A stretch of DNA of 64,000 nucleotides from an uncultured Collinsella sp. (GTDB lineage: Bacteria > Actinomycetota > Coriobacteriia > Coriobacteriales > Coriobacteriaceae): contig CATZLI010000004.1 in assembly GCA_958421275.1 (NCBI GenBank), positions 186,001-250,000 on the forward strand, given 5' to 3'. Each line of letters starts with the position of its first letter. Positions within the stretch are counted from its first letter, which is position 1. The notes beneath the pieces are model-generated. The model had not been told where the DNA came from, ran no database searches, and saw nothing but the letters and a program-made list of their open reading frames with translations. The translations under genes and the position numbers were made by a program. This document shows, piece by piece, positions 16,206-24,408 of this stretch.

Positions 16206-17726
16206 GTGGCCCAAGAGACGTTTAGCGATCGCCTGCGACAGACTATGTCCGATCGCGACGTTCGCCAGTCGGACGTAATCCGCGCATCGGAGATGCTCGG
16301 CAAAAAACTCGGCAAGAGTCAGATGAGCCAATATGTGAGCGGCAAGACGATCCCGCGGCGCGACGTGGCTGAGCTGCTCGCCCGTATTTTGGAGGTCGAT
16401 GTTTCCTGGCTGCTCGCCAGTGACGCCGATCAAGTCGAGACGTCCTCGTCCCATAACGTTGCCAAATCCGAACCTAGTCCCTCAGCTCAAATTCCAAGGA
16501 GCACCACCATGCGTACTTTTTCTAAATCCACCAAGCTCGATAACGTCCTGTATGACGTGCGCGGTCCCGTCGTCGACGAGGCTGCCCGTATGGAGGACGA
16601 GGGCGAGCGCATCCTCAAGCTCAATATCGGCAACCCGGCGCCCTTCGGTTTTCGCACGCCCGACGAGGTTATCAAGGACATGCGCCAGCAGCTGCCCGAC
16701 TGCGAAGGCTATTCCAACTCGCGCGGCCTGTTCTCTGCGCGCAAGGCGATCATGCAGTATTCGCAGATCAAGGGCCTGCCCAATGTTCAGATGGAGCATA
16801 TCTACACGGGCAACGGCGTGTCCGAACTCATTCAGCTTTCGATGAACGCGCTGCTCGACAACGGCGATGAGATCCTGATCCCCAGCCCCGACTATCCGCT
16901 CTGGACGGCGTGCGCAACCCTCGCCGGCGGTCATCCCGTGCACTATCTATGCGATGAGCAGGCGGATTGGTATCCCGACCTGGAGGATATGGAGTCCAAG
17001 ATCACGAGCGCGACCAAGGCCCTCGTCATCATCAACCCCAACAACCCCACGGGCTCGGTCTACCCGCGCGAGGTGCTCGAGGGCATCGTCGAGGTTGCGC
17101 GCAGGCATCAGCTGATGATCTTTGCCGATGAGATCTACGACCGTCTGTGCATGGACGGCTACGAGCACGTCTCGATTGCCTCGCTCGCTCCCGATCTGCC
17201 CTGCGTTACCTTTAGCGGCCTTTCCAAGTCGCACATGATCGCGGGCTATCGTATTGGCTGGATGGTGCTTTCGGGCAACCAGCGCTGCATGAGCGACTTC
17301 ATTATGGGTATCAACATGCTCTCTAACATGCGCCTGTGCTCCAACGTGCCGGCCCAGTCGATCGTCCAGACGGCGCTCGGTGGCCATCAGTCGGTCAACG
17401 ACTACATCCGTCCCGGCGGTCGTGTCTACGAGCAGCGCAACTTTGTGTATGAGGCACTCAACAAGATCGATGGCATCTCGGTGGTCAAGCCGCGCGCGGC
17501 GTTCTATATCTTCCCCAAGATGGATGTTAAGAAGTTCAACATCACCGATGACGAGCAGTTTGCCCTCGACCTGCTGCACGAGAAGAAGATTCTGATCACG
17601 CGCGGCGGCGGCTTTAACTGGGCCGAGCCCGATCACTTCCGCATCGTGTACCTGCCGCGCATGGAAGTGCTCAAAGAGTCGCTCGAAGACCTCGCCGACT
17701 TCTTCGATCATTACCGCCAAGCGTAG
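16206..17726 (+). CDS. alaA: Xre-type HTH domain fused to AlaA-like aminotransferase
   Basis: 506 residues from GTG 16206, which has AAGGAGG five bases upstream. Residues 5-70 form a Cro/Xre HTH (SDRLRQTMSDRDVRQSDVI, then GKSQMSQYVSGKTIPRR). Residues 102-506 are a complete class I/II PLP aminotransferase closely resembling E. coli AlaA (pyruvate-glutamate), with NPNNPTG, ADEIYD and the PLP lysine in SGLSKS (residue 341 of the fusion, 240 of the enzyme part). The enzyme part begins at an internal ATG (16509) with its own AAGGAG seven bases upstream, so a free enzyme may also be made. The fusion could couple enzyme state to DNA binding, as in MocR proteins, but from different domain families. 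Confidence 0.88.
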   Translation: MAQETFSDRLRQTMSDRDVRQSDVIRASEMLGKKLGKSQMSQYVSGKTIPRRDVAELLARILEVDVSWLLASDADQVETSSSHNVAKSEPSPSAQIPRSTTMRTFSKSTKLDNVLYDVRGPVVDEAARMEDEGERILKLNIGNPAPFGFRTPDEVIKDMRQQLPDCEGYSNSRGLFSARKAIMQYSQIKGLPNVQMEHIYTGNGVSELIQLSMNALLDNGDEILIPSPDYPLWTACATLAGGHPVHYLCDEQADWYPDLEDMESKITSATKALVIINPNNPTGSVYPREVLEGIVEVARRHQLMIFADEIYDRLCMDGYEHVSIASLAPDLPCVTFSGLSKSHMIAGYRIGWMVLSGNQRCMSDFIMGINMLSNMRLCSNVPAQSIVQTALGGHQSVNDYIRPGGRVYEQRNFVYEALNKIDGISVVKPRAAFYIFPKMDVKKFNITDDEQFALDLLHEKKILITRGGGFNWAEPDHFRIVYLPRMEVLKESLEDLADFFDHYRQA

Positions 17727-17786
17727 GGGATTAGGTATCTGCCGCCGCAAGAATCGAGGCGTCGCAGGATAGACATACGACAGCGA

Positions 17787-17886
17787 GCGAGCCGCATTTG
17801 CGCCAAGGTGACGTGAAATGAGAGGGCGCTGACCTTCTGGTCGCGCCCTCGAAATTGAACGTCAGATTGGCGTGAATGCGGCTCGC
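17787..17886 (+). repeat. ~100 bp inverted-repeat element, copy A
   Basis: The ends GCGAGCCGCATTTGCGCCAA (17787-17806) and TTGGCGTGAATGCGGCTCGC (17867-17886) are complementary at 18 of 20 positions. Inside lies a terminator-like hairpin, GAGGGCGC...GCGCCCTC (17822-17850). A related sequence in the opposite orientation lies at 21009-21118. It sits between two convergent genes and may act as a bidirectional terminator. Confidence 0.8.
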
Positions 17887-17925
17887 GCAGCGTCAAGTGG
17901 TCCGCCGTTCGGTAGAACGGCGGAA

Positions 17926-18336
17926 CTAGATCACGACGCCGTTGCAGTGGTCGATTTCGTGCTGGATGATCTCGGCGGTGTAGCCCGAGAAGTTTTTGAT
18001 GCGGTGGACGAAGTCCTCGTCCAAATACTCAACCTTAATGCGACGATAGCGGGTACAGGGACGCTCGCCGATCAGCGAGAGGCATCCTTCGCTCGTCTGA
18101 TAGGCATTGACCTGCTCAAGAATTTGAGGGTTGTACATCAGGAGCGTCTTGTTGCCGTCTTTTACGCAGATGATGCGTTTGCGCACGCCGATCATGTTGG
18201 CGGCGAGGCCCACGCACTCGTGCTCATGCTCGTGGAGCGTATCCAGGAGATCCTGCCCGGTCGCGGCATCGTCGGGCCCCGCGTCTTCGGAAGGCAGGCG
18301 CAAAAAGAACTCGGATTTCATGATGGGTTTAATCAT
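17926..18336 (-). CDS. def: Peptide deformylase (motif I variant)
   Basis: 136 residues. Motif II EGCLS (83-87) and motif III HEIDH (126-130) are canonical, giving Cys85, His126 and His130 as metal ligands and Glu127 as catalytic base. Motif I reads GLAANM (43-48), with Met in place of the conserved Gln that contacts the formyl oxygen. The start at 18336 has GAGGAG six bases upstream. The enzyme would remove the formyl group from nascent proteins. Together with the deformylase-like gene at 10166 this gives two copies with different deviations. No methionyl-tRNA formyltransferase gene is adjacent. Confidence 0.82.
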   Translation of the reverse strand: MIKPIMKSEFFLRLPSEDAGPDDAATGQDLLDTLHEHEHECVGLAANMIGVRKRIICVKDGNKTLLMYNPQILEQVNAYQTSEGCLSLIGERPCTRYRRIKVEYLDEDFVHRIKNFSGYTAEIIQHEIDHCNGVVI

Positions 18337-18435
18337 GGCGGGCTCCTCATGTCTCATGCTTTCGTGGACTTTTAATAATAGCGCGGAAGGAAAGCTGTGC
18401 GTCCGCGTTACAATCTTTCGACGTTGGACCATGTT

Positions 18436-18494
18436 GCCAGACTCGTCGTGTACGGCGTCTGGCGTAAGTCTAGGGCTCATTTTCGCCCTGGACT
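18436..18494 (+). promoter_or_regulatory. Two tandem hairpins in the MFS transporter leader
   Basis: GCCAGAC/GTCTGGC (18436-18463) is followed at once by AGTCTAGGGC/GCCCTGGACT (18467-18494, one wobble pair). Both lie 45-105 bases before the transporter start, where an attenuator or regulator site would be expected. Confidence 0.4.
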
Positions 18495-18540
18495 GTTCCT
18501 CTGGGGCGATGCGACTGTCGTTCCAAGAGGAAGGAAATGC

Positions 18541-19956
18541 ATGGGGAGCAAATCTCAGCAACAAGTTCAAGCACCGCCATCGGCCACTGTGGCAATTCTC
18601 GTCGTAATGTATATTGCAGCCTTTGTTGCCGCGTTTAACGAGAACATCATTAACGTGGCGTTGCACGACATTATGGCGGCCTTTTCGGTGAGTGCCACCA
18701 CGGCGCAGTGGCTCGTTTCGGGCTACATGATCGTGACGTCGATCTTTACGGCCATCATGGCCTTCCTGTCCGGCCGTTTCTCGACGCGCAAGCTGCTGTT
18801 TTTCGCATGCGGATGCATGGTCGCCGGCGAAGTTCTGTGCCTGGTCGCTCCGTCGTTTAGCGTTTTGCTGCCAAGCCGTATTTTGCAGGCTGCAGGATCG
18901 GGCATCTTGTTCCCGCTCATGATGAACGTGGTGCTGTCTTGTGCCCCGCGTGAGAAGCTCGGTCTGTATCTGAGCCTGGGTGGTGCCTGCATTACGCTGG
19001 GGCCGGCGTTTGGACCCGTGATCAGCGGTCTTATGTGCACGTTGTTTGGCTGGAGGGCGGTGTTCGTAGTGCCGCTGGTGGGCGGCATTGCGGTCGCAGC
19101 GGCGGGCGTTAAGCTTGTTCAGAATGTCGGAGAGCGTTCGAACACCACGCTTGATATTCTGTCGGTTGTTTTGCTCGCGGCCGGCATTACGGCATTTGTG
19201 TATTCCGTAGGCGAGTTCTCGACCAATCTGATTGCCGGTATCGTGGCGCTGTTCGCCGCCATTGTGCTGCTCGGTCTGTTTGCCGCCCGTCAGCTCAAGC
19301 TCGAACATCCGGTGCTTAACGTGCGTCCCATGGCGAGCGTTCGCTTTTGGCCTGCGTGCCTGCTTGTGGTGGTGTCGATGATGACGACGTTCTCGATGAG
19401 CGTTTTGTTGCCGCTCTATTTTGAGGGCGCATACGGCATGACCGCACTTATTGCGGGCTTGCTCATTTTGCCGGCAATCGCCTGCAACGCCGTGACCTCG
19501 ATTGTGGGCGGACGCGTGATGGACGCCCGTGGCGCATGGCCGCTGCTGCCGGTCGGCTTTGCCCTGATTGCCGTGGGGCAGACTACCATCTCGATGACGG
19601 CGGCAAGCATGAACATCGGCGTCGTCGTGGCGCTGACCGTTGTGGTGTATGCCGGAGTTGGTTTGGTGCTGAGCCCCTCGCAAACGGCCGGCTTGGAGAC
19701 GCTGCCCGCCGCTGAGCATCCTCACGGAACGGCATTGCTCAACACGTGGAACATGATTGCCGCATCGTTTGGCCCGTCGCTGTTTATCGGCCTGCTCTCG
19801 AGTTCTGCGGCGACTGCCGGCACCGCTGGCGCTGCGACCGACATTGCCCAGGCGATTGGATTTGCAGCTGCCGTGCGTGTGGCGGCTGTAATTGCCGTGG
19901 TTGGGTTCGCGACGTCGCTGGTGTACGCTCGTCGCGAGTCGCACATGTCGCATTAA
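18541..19956 (+). CDS. MFS transporter, DHA2-like drug exporter family
   Basis: 471 residues of a polytopic membrane protein. The start of helix 1 (AILVVMYIAAFVAAFNENII), the following NVALHDIMAAFSVSATTAQW, and SRILQAAGSGILFPLMMN are typical of the EmrB/QacA (DHA2) group. The ATG at 18541 follows AGGAAGG. The protein probably exports drugs or metabolites by proton antiport; the substrate is unknown. It is divergent from the deformylase gene, and its leader contains two hairpins. Confidence 0.85.
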   Translation: MGSKSQQQVQAPPSATVAILVVMYIAAFVAAFNENIINVALHDIMAAFSVSATTAQWLVSGYMIVTSIFTAIMAFLSGRFSTRKLLFFACGCMVAGEVLCLVAPSFSVLLPSRILQAAGSGILFPLMMNVVLSCAPREKLGLYLSLGGACITLGPAFGPVISGLMCTLFGWRAVFVVPLVGGIAVAAAGVKLVQNVGERSNTTLDILSVVLLAAGITAFVYSVGEFSTNLIAGIVALFAAIVLLGLFAARQLKLEHPVLNVRPMASVRFWPACLLVVVSMMTTFSMSVLLPLYFEGAYGMTALIAGLLILPAIACNAVTSIVGGRVMDARGAWPLLPVGFALIAVGQTTISMTAASMNIGVVVALTVVVYAGVGLVLSPSQTAGLETLPAAEHPHGTALLNTWNMIAASFGPSLFIGLLSSSAATAGTAGAATDIAQAIGFAAAVRVAAVIAVVGFATSLVYARRESHMSH

Positions 19957-20108
19957 TGTGTGCACATAGATTCTGCAGCTAGATTGGATGGCGACACCAT
20001 AAACTAATGGACGTTTTGCCGAGAGGCATGAATGTTTAAAGCGCAAAGAGTGCGCGACGGGCCCCGCGAATGGGGCGATGATGCCCGAGAGGGCCAAGAA
20101 GGAGTCTC

Positions 20109-20972
20109 ATGTCCGAGAACGAAGAGATCATGAACGAGACCGAGAACGAGACCATGGCTGCCGAGGTCGAGGCAGTCGAGACCGTGGAGACCGAAGCTGC
20201 TGAGGTTGAGGCTGCTGACGAGGTTTCCGCCGAGGAGGAGGCCGAGGTTGTCGAGGCCGCCGCTGATTACGATGACGAAGAGCTGATGGATAAGATGCAG
20301 AAGGCCGCCCGCCTGCTGCGTAGCCGTCGCTTTGCTATTTCCAAGGAGGAGGAGGCCAAGGCCGAGCGCATGGCGAACATCGAGCGCGCCATCAAGCTTC
20401 TTGACCTCAAGCCCAAGATGGAGCAGAAGGAAATGTCCGACCTGCTGGGCATGCGCCTCCGTGAGCTCGATGGCCTGATGGCCGAGGCCGAGGCTGCCGA
20501 TCTGGTCGGCCGCATCGACGACGCCGAGGGCGATATGCGCAAGATCGTCGTCTTCGCTGCCGAGGATGCCGCTGAGGGCCTGGTCGAGCTTGCCAACAAG
20601 AAGGAGAAGCTCCTGCCCGAGCTTTCTTACGAGGAGGCCACCGAGCTGATGGCTGCTCTCGATAAGGTTATCGCTCCGCTCGTCGCCATGGGCCTGGACG
20701 AGGACCGCGGTCCTCGCGGCGGCCGTGACGATCGCGGTGGCCGTGGCGGCGACCGTGGCGGTCGCGGTGGCGATCGCGGTGGCCGTGGCGGCTTTGGTGA
20801 CCGTGGCGGCGACCGTGGCGGTCGCGGCGGCTTTGGCGGCAACCGTGGCGGCTATGGCGACCGCGGTGGCAACCGTGGCGGCTTTGGCGGCAACCGCGGT
20901 AACGACCGCGGCGGTCGCGGCGGCGACCGTGGCGGCCGCAACGGTGGCGGCTTCCGCGGCAACCGTTTTTAG
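20109..20972 (+). CDS. Acidic protein with winged-helix-like centre and RGG-rich tail
   Basis: 287 residues in three zones. Residues 1-60 are strongly acidic (many Glu, repeats of VEAxE). About residues 75-165 look like a MarR-type winged helix (IERAIKLLDLKPKMEQKEMS and following). From about residue 200 the protein is almost only Gly, Arg, Asp, Asn and Phe in RGG, DRGGRGG and FGGNRGG repeats. RGG tails bind RNA and favour condensates in eukaryotic proteins. The start follows AAGGAG. The function is unknown; RNA binding or chromatin association is an inference. The repeats should make the gene prone to length changes. Confidence 0.8.
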   Translation: MSENEEIMNETENETMAAEVEAVETVETEAAEVEAADEVSAEEEAEVVEAAADYDDEELMDKMQKAARLLRSRRFAISKEEEAKAERMANIERAIKLLDLKPKMEQKEMSDLLGMRLRELDGLMAEAEAADLVGRIDDAEGDMRKIVVFAAEDAAEGLVELANKKEKLLPELSYEEATELMAALDKVIAPLVAMGLDEDRGPRGGRDDRGGRGGDRGGRGGDRGGRGGFGDRGGDRGGRGGFGGNRGGYGDRGGNRGGFGGNRGNDRGGRGGDRGGRNGGGFRGNRF

Positions 20973-20998
20973 TTACGGCGTTTTACCAAACGCCGTAA
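20973..20998 (+). terminator. Terminator after the RGG protein gene
   Basis: TTACGGCGTTT and AAACGCCGTAA pair perfectly (11 bases) around TACC, immediately after the stop codon. No long T-run follows. Confidence 0.7.
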
Positions 20999-21008
20999 CG
21001 GGCCGACG

Positions 21009-21118
21009 CTGCGCGGGCCGCATTTGGACAATCTGACGTTCAACTTCAAGGGCGCGACCAGAAGGTCAGCGCCCTTTCGTTTCACGTCACCTTGCCTCAA
21101 ATGCGACCCGCTCGCTGT
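21009..21118 (-). repeat. ~100 bp inverted-repeat element, copy B
   Basis: By eye about 80-85 percent identical to the reverse complement of 17787-17886. It includes the hairpin core GGGCGCGACCAGAAGGTCA and the flank TTTCACGTCACCTTG. Its ends GCGGGCCGCATTTG and CAAATGCGACCCGC are again nearly complementary. Confidence 0.78.
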
Positions 21119-21201
21119 CCGTCCTCTGCCTGCGGCGTTGTCTTGCTCCGGATGCGGCAGTTAGGGACGTTCCTTTTCTGCCGGCAGCTTGGGACACTCC
21201 T

Positions 21202-21302
21202 TGTAGTCATTGGGGACGTTCTTAAACGACTACATAGAACAAGAGTGGATGATCTCCCGGTTTGAGCCTGCATTCAAGCTCAAAGTGGGAGATCATCCAC
21301 TC
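21202..21302 (+). repeat. Compound hairpin region between the RGG gene and pdxT
   Basis: TGTAGTC/GACTACA (21202-21234) is followed by GAGTGGATGATCTCCC (21243-21258), which pairs perfectly with 21287-21302. An inner stem TTTGAGC/GCTCAAA lies within the second hairpin. The 16-base arms are too perfect for chance. It lies 25 bases after the pdxT stop on the minus strand and may end that transcript. No protein-coding signal is evident here. Confidence 0.75.
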
Positions 21303-21327
21303 TCGTTTCGTTTGTTGATTTCGATGC

Positions 21328-21915
21328 CTACATTTGTAGGAACAGTTCGTGGAGGCGGGTATCGTCGTCGAGCTCGGGGTGGAAGGTTACGCCGAGCTGG
21401 TTGCCCTGACGGGCGGCGACAATACGACCGTCGACTTTCGCTAAGGCCTTGGCGTCGCCGTGGACCTCGACGATGCGGGGCGCGCGGATAAACGTCAGCG
21501 GCACTTCACCGTCGATGCCGGCTATTTGCCCCTTGGTTCGAAAGCTGCCGAGCTGCCTGCCGTAGGCATTGCGCTCGACAAGTACATCCATGGTTGCCAA
21601 ACGCGGCGTGCCCTTATCGTCATGGGCGGCAAGGTCGTGAGCCAGTAGAATCAGGCCGGCGCAGGTGCCCAGGACGGGCATGCTTTCAGCGATACAGGCA
21701 CGAAGCTCCTCGAGCATGCCCAACTCATCAAGCAGCTTCCCTTGAACGGTAGACTCGCCGCCGGGAAGTACCAGACGGTCAAAGTCCTGCTTCAAATCAG
21801 CCGCCTGCCTCAACTCTATACAACGTGCGCCCAGCTCGGACAGCCTCGCCTCGTGCTCGGCAAAAGCGCCTTGGACCGCCAGCACGGCGACCGTTTGGTC
21901 TGCATAATCGCTCAT
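21328..21915 (-). CDS. pdxT: PLP synthase glutaminase subunit PdxT
   Basis: 195 residues. A class I glutamine amidotransferase with the family signatures AVQGAFAEH at the N-terminus, LPGGEST, the catalytic Cys85 in GTCAGL, and the His179/Glu181 pair in FHPEL. It releases ammonia from glutamine and passes it to PdxS for ring formation of pyridoxal 5'-phosphate. It lies 20 bases after pdxS on the same strand, with AAAGGA before the start, so the two form an operon. Confidence 0.95.
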   Translation of the reverse strand: MSDYADQTVAVLAVQGAFAEHEARLSELGARCIELRQAADLKQDFDRLVLPGGESTVQGKLLDELGMLEELRACIAESMPVLGTCAGLILLAHDLAAHDDKGTPRLATMDVLVERNAYGRQLGSFRTKGQIAGIDGEVPLTFIRAPRIVEVHGDAKALAKVDGRIVAARQGNQLGVTFHPELDDDTRLHELFLQM

Positions 21916-21935
21916 GTGCGATCCTTTCTGCTGGA

Positions 21936-22826
21936 CTAGCGCCCGCGCTCTTCCATGATAATCTCGATCTCGTCGGCGTTGATGCCCACCATGGCCTCGC
22001 CCAGGTCCTCTGAAAGCTCGGCAATGAGCTTGGCATCGGTGAAGTTTGCCACGGCCTTGACGATGGCGGCTGCGCGCTTGGCGGGGTCGCCGCTCTTAAA
22101 GATGCCCGAGCCGACAAACACGCCTTCGGCGCCCAGCTGCATCATCAGCGCGGCGTCGGCGGGGGTCGCTACGCCGCCGGCGGCAAAGTTCACGACGGGA
22201 AGCTTACCCGTGGCATGGACCTCGCGCACCAGCTCGACCGGAACCTGCAGTTGCTTGGCTGCCTCAAAGAGCTCGTCGTTGCGCAGGGCAACAACGTCAC
22301 GGATCTGCTTTTGGATCTTGCGCATGTGACGCACGGCCTGAACGACGTCGCCCGTACCCGGCTCACCCTTGGTGCGAATCATCGTGGCGCCTTCGGCAAC
22401 ACGGCGCAGCGCCTCGCCCAGATCACGGGCGCCGCAGACAAACGGCACGTCAAACTGGGTCTTGTCGATGTGATAGACGTCATCGGCAGGGGAGAGAACC
22501 TCGGACTCATCGATGTAGTCGATCTCGATGGCCTGCAGGACCTGCGCCTCGACGATGTGACCGATGCGGCACTTGGCCATGACGGGGATGGAGACGGCCT
22601 CTTGGATGCCCTTGATCATCTTGGGGTCGCTCATGCGCGAGACGCCGCCTGCGGCGCGGATGTCGGCCGGGATGCGCTCGAGGGCCATGACGGCGCAGGC
22701 GCCTGCCTCCTCGGCGATGCGTGCCTGCTCGGGCGTGGTAACGTCCATGATGACGCCGCCCTTGAGCATCTGCGCGAGCTCGCGATTGAGTTTGACGCGG
22801 TCGGCCTTGCTGTTCTGTTCTGCCAT
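21936..22826 (-). CDS. pdxS: PLP synthase subunit PdxS
   Basis: 296 residues, the normal length. The N-terminal segment GGVIMDVTTPEQARIAEEAGA, the VMALERIPADIR motif and the Lys-bearing MAKCRIGH are characteristic. It builds PLP from ribose 5-phosphate, glyceraldehyde 3-phosphate and ammonia supplied by PdxT, in a dodecameric complex. The start at 22826 (MAEQNS) has AAGGGAG upstream; the longer frame lacks one. A MocR-family regulator gene is divergent from it and is the probable activator or repressor. Confidence 0.96.
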   Translation of the reverse strand: MAEQNSKADRVKLNRELAQMLKGGVIMDVTTPEQARIAEEAGACAVMALERIPADIRAAGGVSRMSDPKMIKGIQEAVSIPVMAKCRIGHIVEAQVLQAIEIDYIDESEVLSPADDVYHIDKTQFDVPFVCGARDLGEALRRVAEGATMIRTKGEPGTGDVVQAVRHMRKIQKQIRDVVALRNDELFEAAKQLQVPVELVREVHATGKLPVVNFAAGGVATPADAALMMQLGAEGVFVGSGIFKSGDPAKRAAAIVKAVANFTDAKLIAELSEDLGEAMVGINADEIEIIMEERGR

Positions 22827-22918
22827 GGTTGCTCCCTTGGTTGGCATGTGCATTGCTTGACGGAACATCCTATCGGGGAGCTGGGTATGACAAAATACTC
22901 AGTTTTCGAGATAATTAC

Positions 22919-22960
22919 AAGGTCAGACTAATACCAGATTGAATGACTTAATAAGGTCAG
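22919..22960 (+). promoter_or_regulatory. Direct repeats in the pdxS-pdxR intergenic region
   Basis: AAGGTCAG occurs at 22919-22926 and 22953-22960, 34 bases apart, between the divergent pdxST operon and the MocR-type gene. MocR/PdxR proteins typically bind spaced direct repeats in such regions. Confidence 0.5.
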
Positions 22961-22971
22961 GTGATAGGCTC

Positions 22972-24408
22972 ATGCTTGACTACAATTTGGAAAAACGCGG
23001 CGAAGCATCGCTCTATGAGTATGTTTACCAGCAAATTCGAGATGATATCGTAGCTGGACGCATTGTGGCGGGGGAGCATTTGCCGTCTAAGCGCGCCTTT
23101 GCCAGTCATCTGGGAATCAGTGTTATTACCATCGAGAATGCATATAGCCAGTTACTCGCTGAGGGCTATATTTGCTCAATACCACGTCGTGGCTACTACG
23201 CTTGCGAGCTTCCGGATGCACCGGTTTTGGCTTCGGCTGCGGAGGGCATCGACCGAGATGCCGTCTCTGTGGGCCCCAGCGTGCATGATGTCAACGGACA
23301 GGTCGAGCGATTCGATGCGCTTTCTCCTTCTGCTTTGGAGGCGGCGCGGCTTTGGCAAAGCGCGCTACGGGCGACGCTGGCATCCGAAGACGAGCGCGAA
23401 ATCTTTTCGCCCGCACCGGCACAGGGCACTGCTCGGCTGCGACGCGCAATTGCTCACCATCTGCACGGGACAAGGGGTATGAATGTCGACCCCAACAACA
23501 TCGTTATCGGTGCGGGCGCCCAGCTGCTCGATACCATGTTGGTTCAGTTGCTTGGCGCGGACAAGGTGTATGCGGTTGAGGATCCGGGCTATTTGCGTCT
23601 GACGCGTATCTATCAGGCTATGGGCTGCAAAGTTCGACATATCCCGTTGGATGATGAGGGCGTGGACTTGAGCACTCTGCAGAAAAGCGGGACCGATGTC
23701 CTTCACCTGATGCCGTCCCATCAGTATCCGACCGGTCTTGTGACGAGCATTGCGCGTCGCTATGCGCTTCTGAGCTGGGCCGCTGAGCGACCAGGTCGGT
23801 ATCTCATCGAAGATGACTTTGATTGTGAGTTTCGCCTTGCCGGGAAGCCGATTCCCGCGCTCGCGTCGATTGATGCCGCCCATTCGGTCATCTACACCAA
23901 CACGTTTTCGAAGAGCCTGTCATCGGCGTTGCGTTTGGCGTACATGGTGTTGCCCGATGAGTTAATGGAGCGGTTTAGGCGCAACCTTGGTTTCTACGCC
24001 TCGTCGGTGAGCTCTGTTGACCAGGTCGCTTTGGCGCGTTTGCTGGAATCGGGTGATTACGAGCGACATGTGAACCGCGTGCGCGTTCGTGCTCGCGAGG
24101 CGCGTGATGGCCTGATGGCGCTTGTGCGGAAGGTATTTCCGGCAGGAGAGGTCTCGATCGAGCATGCAGACGCGGGCCTTTACTGTATCGTGGTTGCGGA
24201 GCGTGGAACGGGCAGAAGCACTTTTGCACGGGCCCTCACGCGCTCGAGTATCCCGTTTATCGATATCAGTGACTGTTATTGGTGTGCCGATGGCGCATCT
24301 GTCCCTGAAAACTCAACTCAAATTCTTGTCCAGTATGACGATCTGAGTCCAAAAGTGCTAACTACCTTGGAATTGCAGCTAATGGGGGGCACTCTGCAAC
24401 CTAAGTGA
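22972..24408 (+). CDS. pdxR: MocR/PdxR-like transcriptional regulator (GntR HTH + aminotransferase)
   Basis: 478 residues. Residues 1-70 form a GntR winged helix (YEYVYQQIRDDIVAGRIVAG, LPSKRAFASHLGIS). The remainder is a fold type I aminotransferase domain that binds PLP, with the lysine in TFSKSLSSALRLAY. Such proteins sense PLP and control its synthesis; the divergent pdxST operon supports the name PdxR. The ATG at 22972 gives the family N-terminus; a TTG 33 bases earlier is a less likely start. The stop TGA (24406-24408) lies inside the terminal repeat of an inserted 121-base element, so the last codons may come from that element. Confidence 0.88.
   Translation: MLDYNLEKRGEASLYEYVYQQIRDDIVAGRIVAGEHLPSKRAFASHLGISVITIENAYSQLLAEGYICSIPRRGYYACELPDAPVLASAAEGIDRDAVSVGPSVHDVNGQVERFDALSPSALEAARLWQSALRATLASEDEREIFSPAPAQGTARLRRAIAHHLHGTRGMNVDPNNIVIGAGAQLLDTMLVQLLGADKVYAVEDPGYLRLTRIYQAMGCKVRHIPLDDEGVDLSTLQKSGTDVLHLMPSHQYPTGLVTSIARRYALLSWAAERPGRYLIEDDFDCEFRLAGKPIPALASIDAAHSVIYTNTFSKSLSSALRLAYMVLPDELMERFRRNLGFYASSVSSVDQVALARLLESGDYERHVNRVRVRAREARDGLMALVRKVFPAGEVSIEHADAGLYCIVVAERGTGRSTFARALTRSSIPFIDISDCYWCADGASVPENSTQILVQYDDLSPKVLTTLELQLMGGTLQPK

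Noticed and set aside
17926..20097. Minus-strand 723-codon open frame
   Set aside because: Only its last 136 codons are a real gene (deformylase). The rest is antisense to the MFS transporter gene and reads as low-complexity His/Arg/Asn sequence.
20700..20970. Short tandem DNA repeats resembling an array
   Set aside because: They encode the RGG tail in frame, with variable units and no spacer structure, so this is not a CRISPR.
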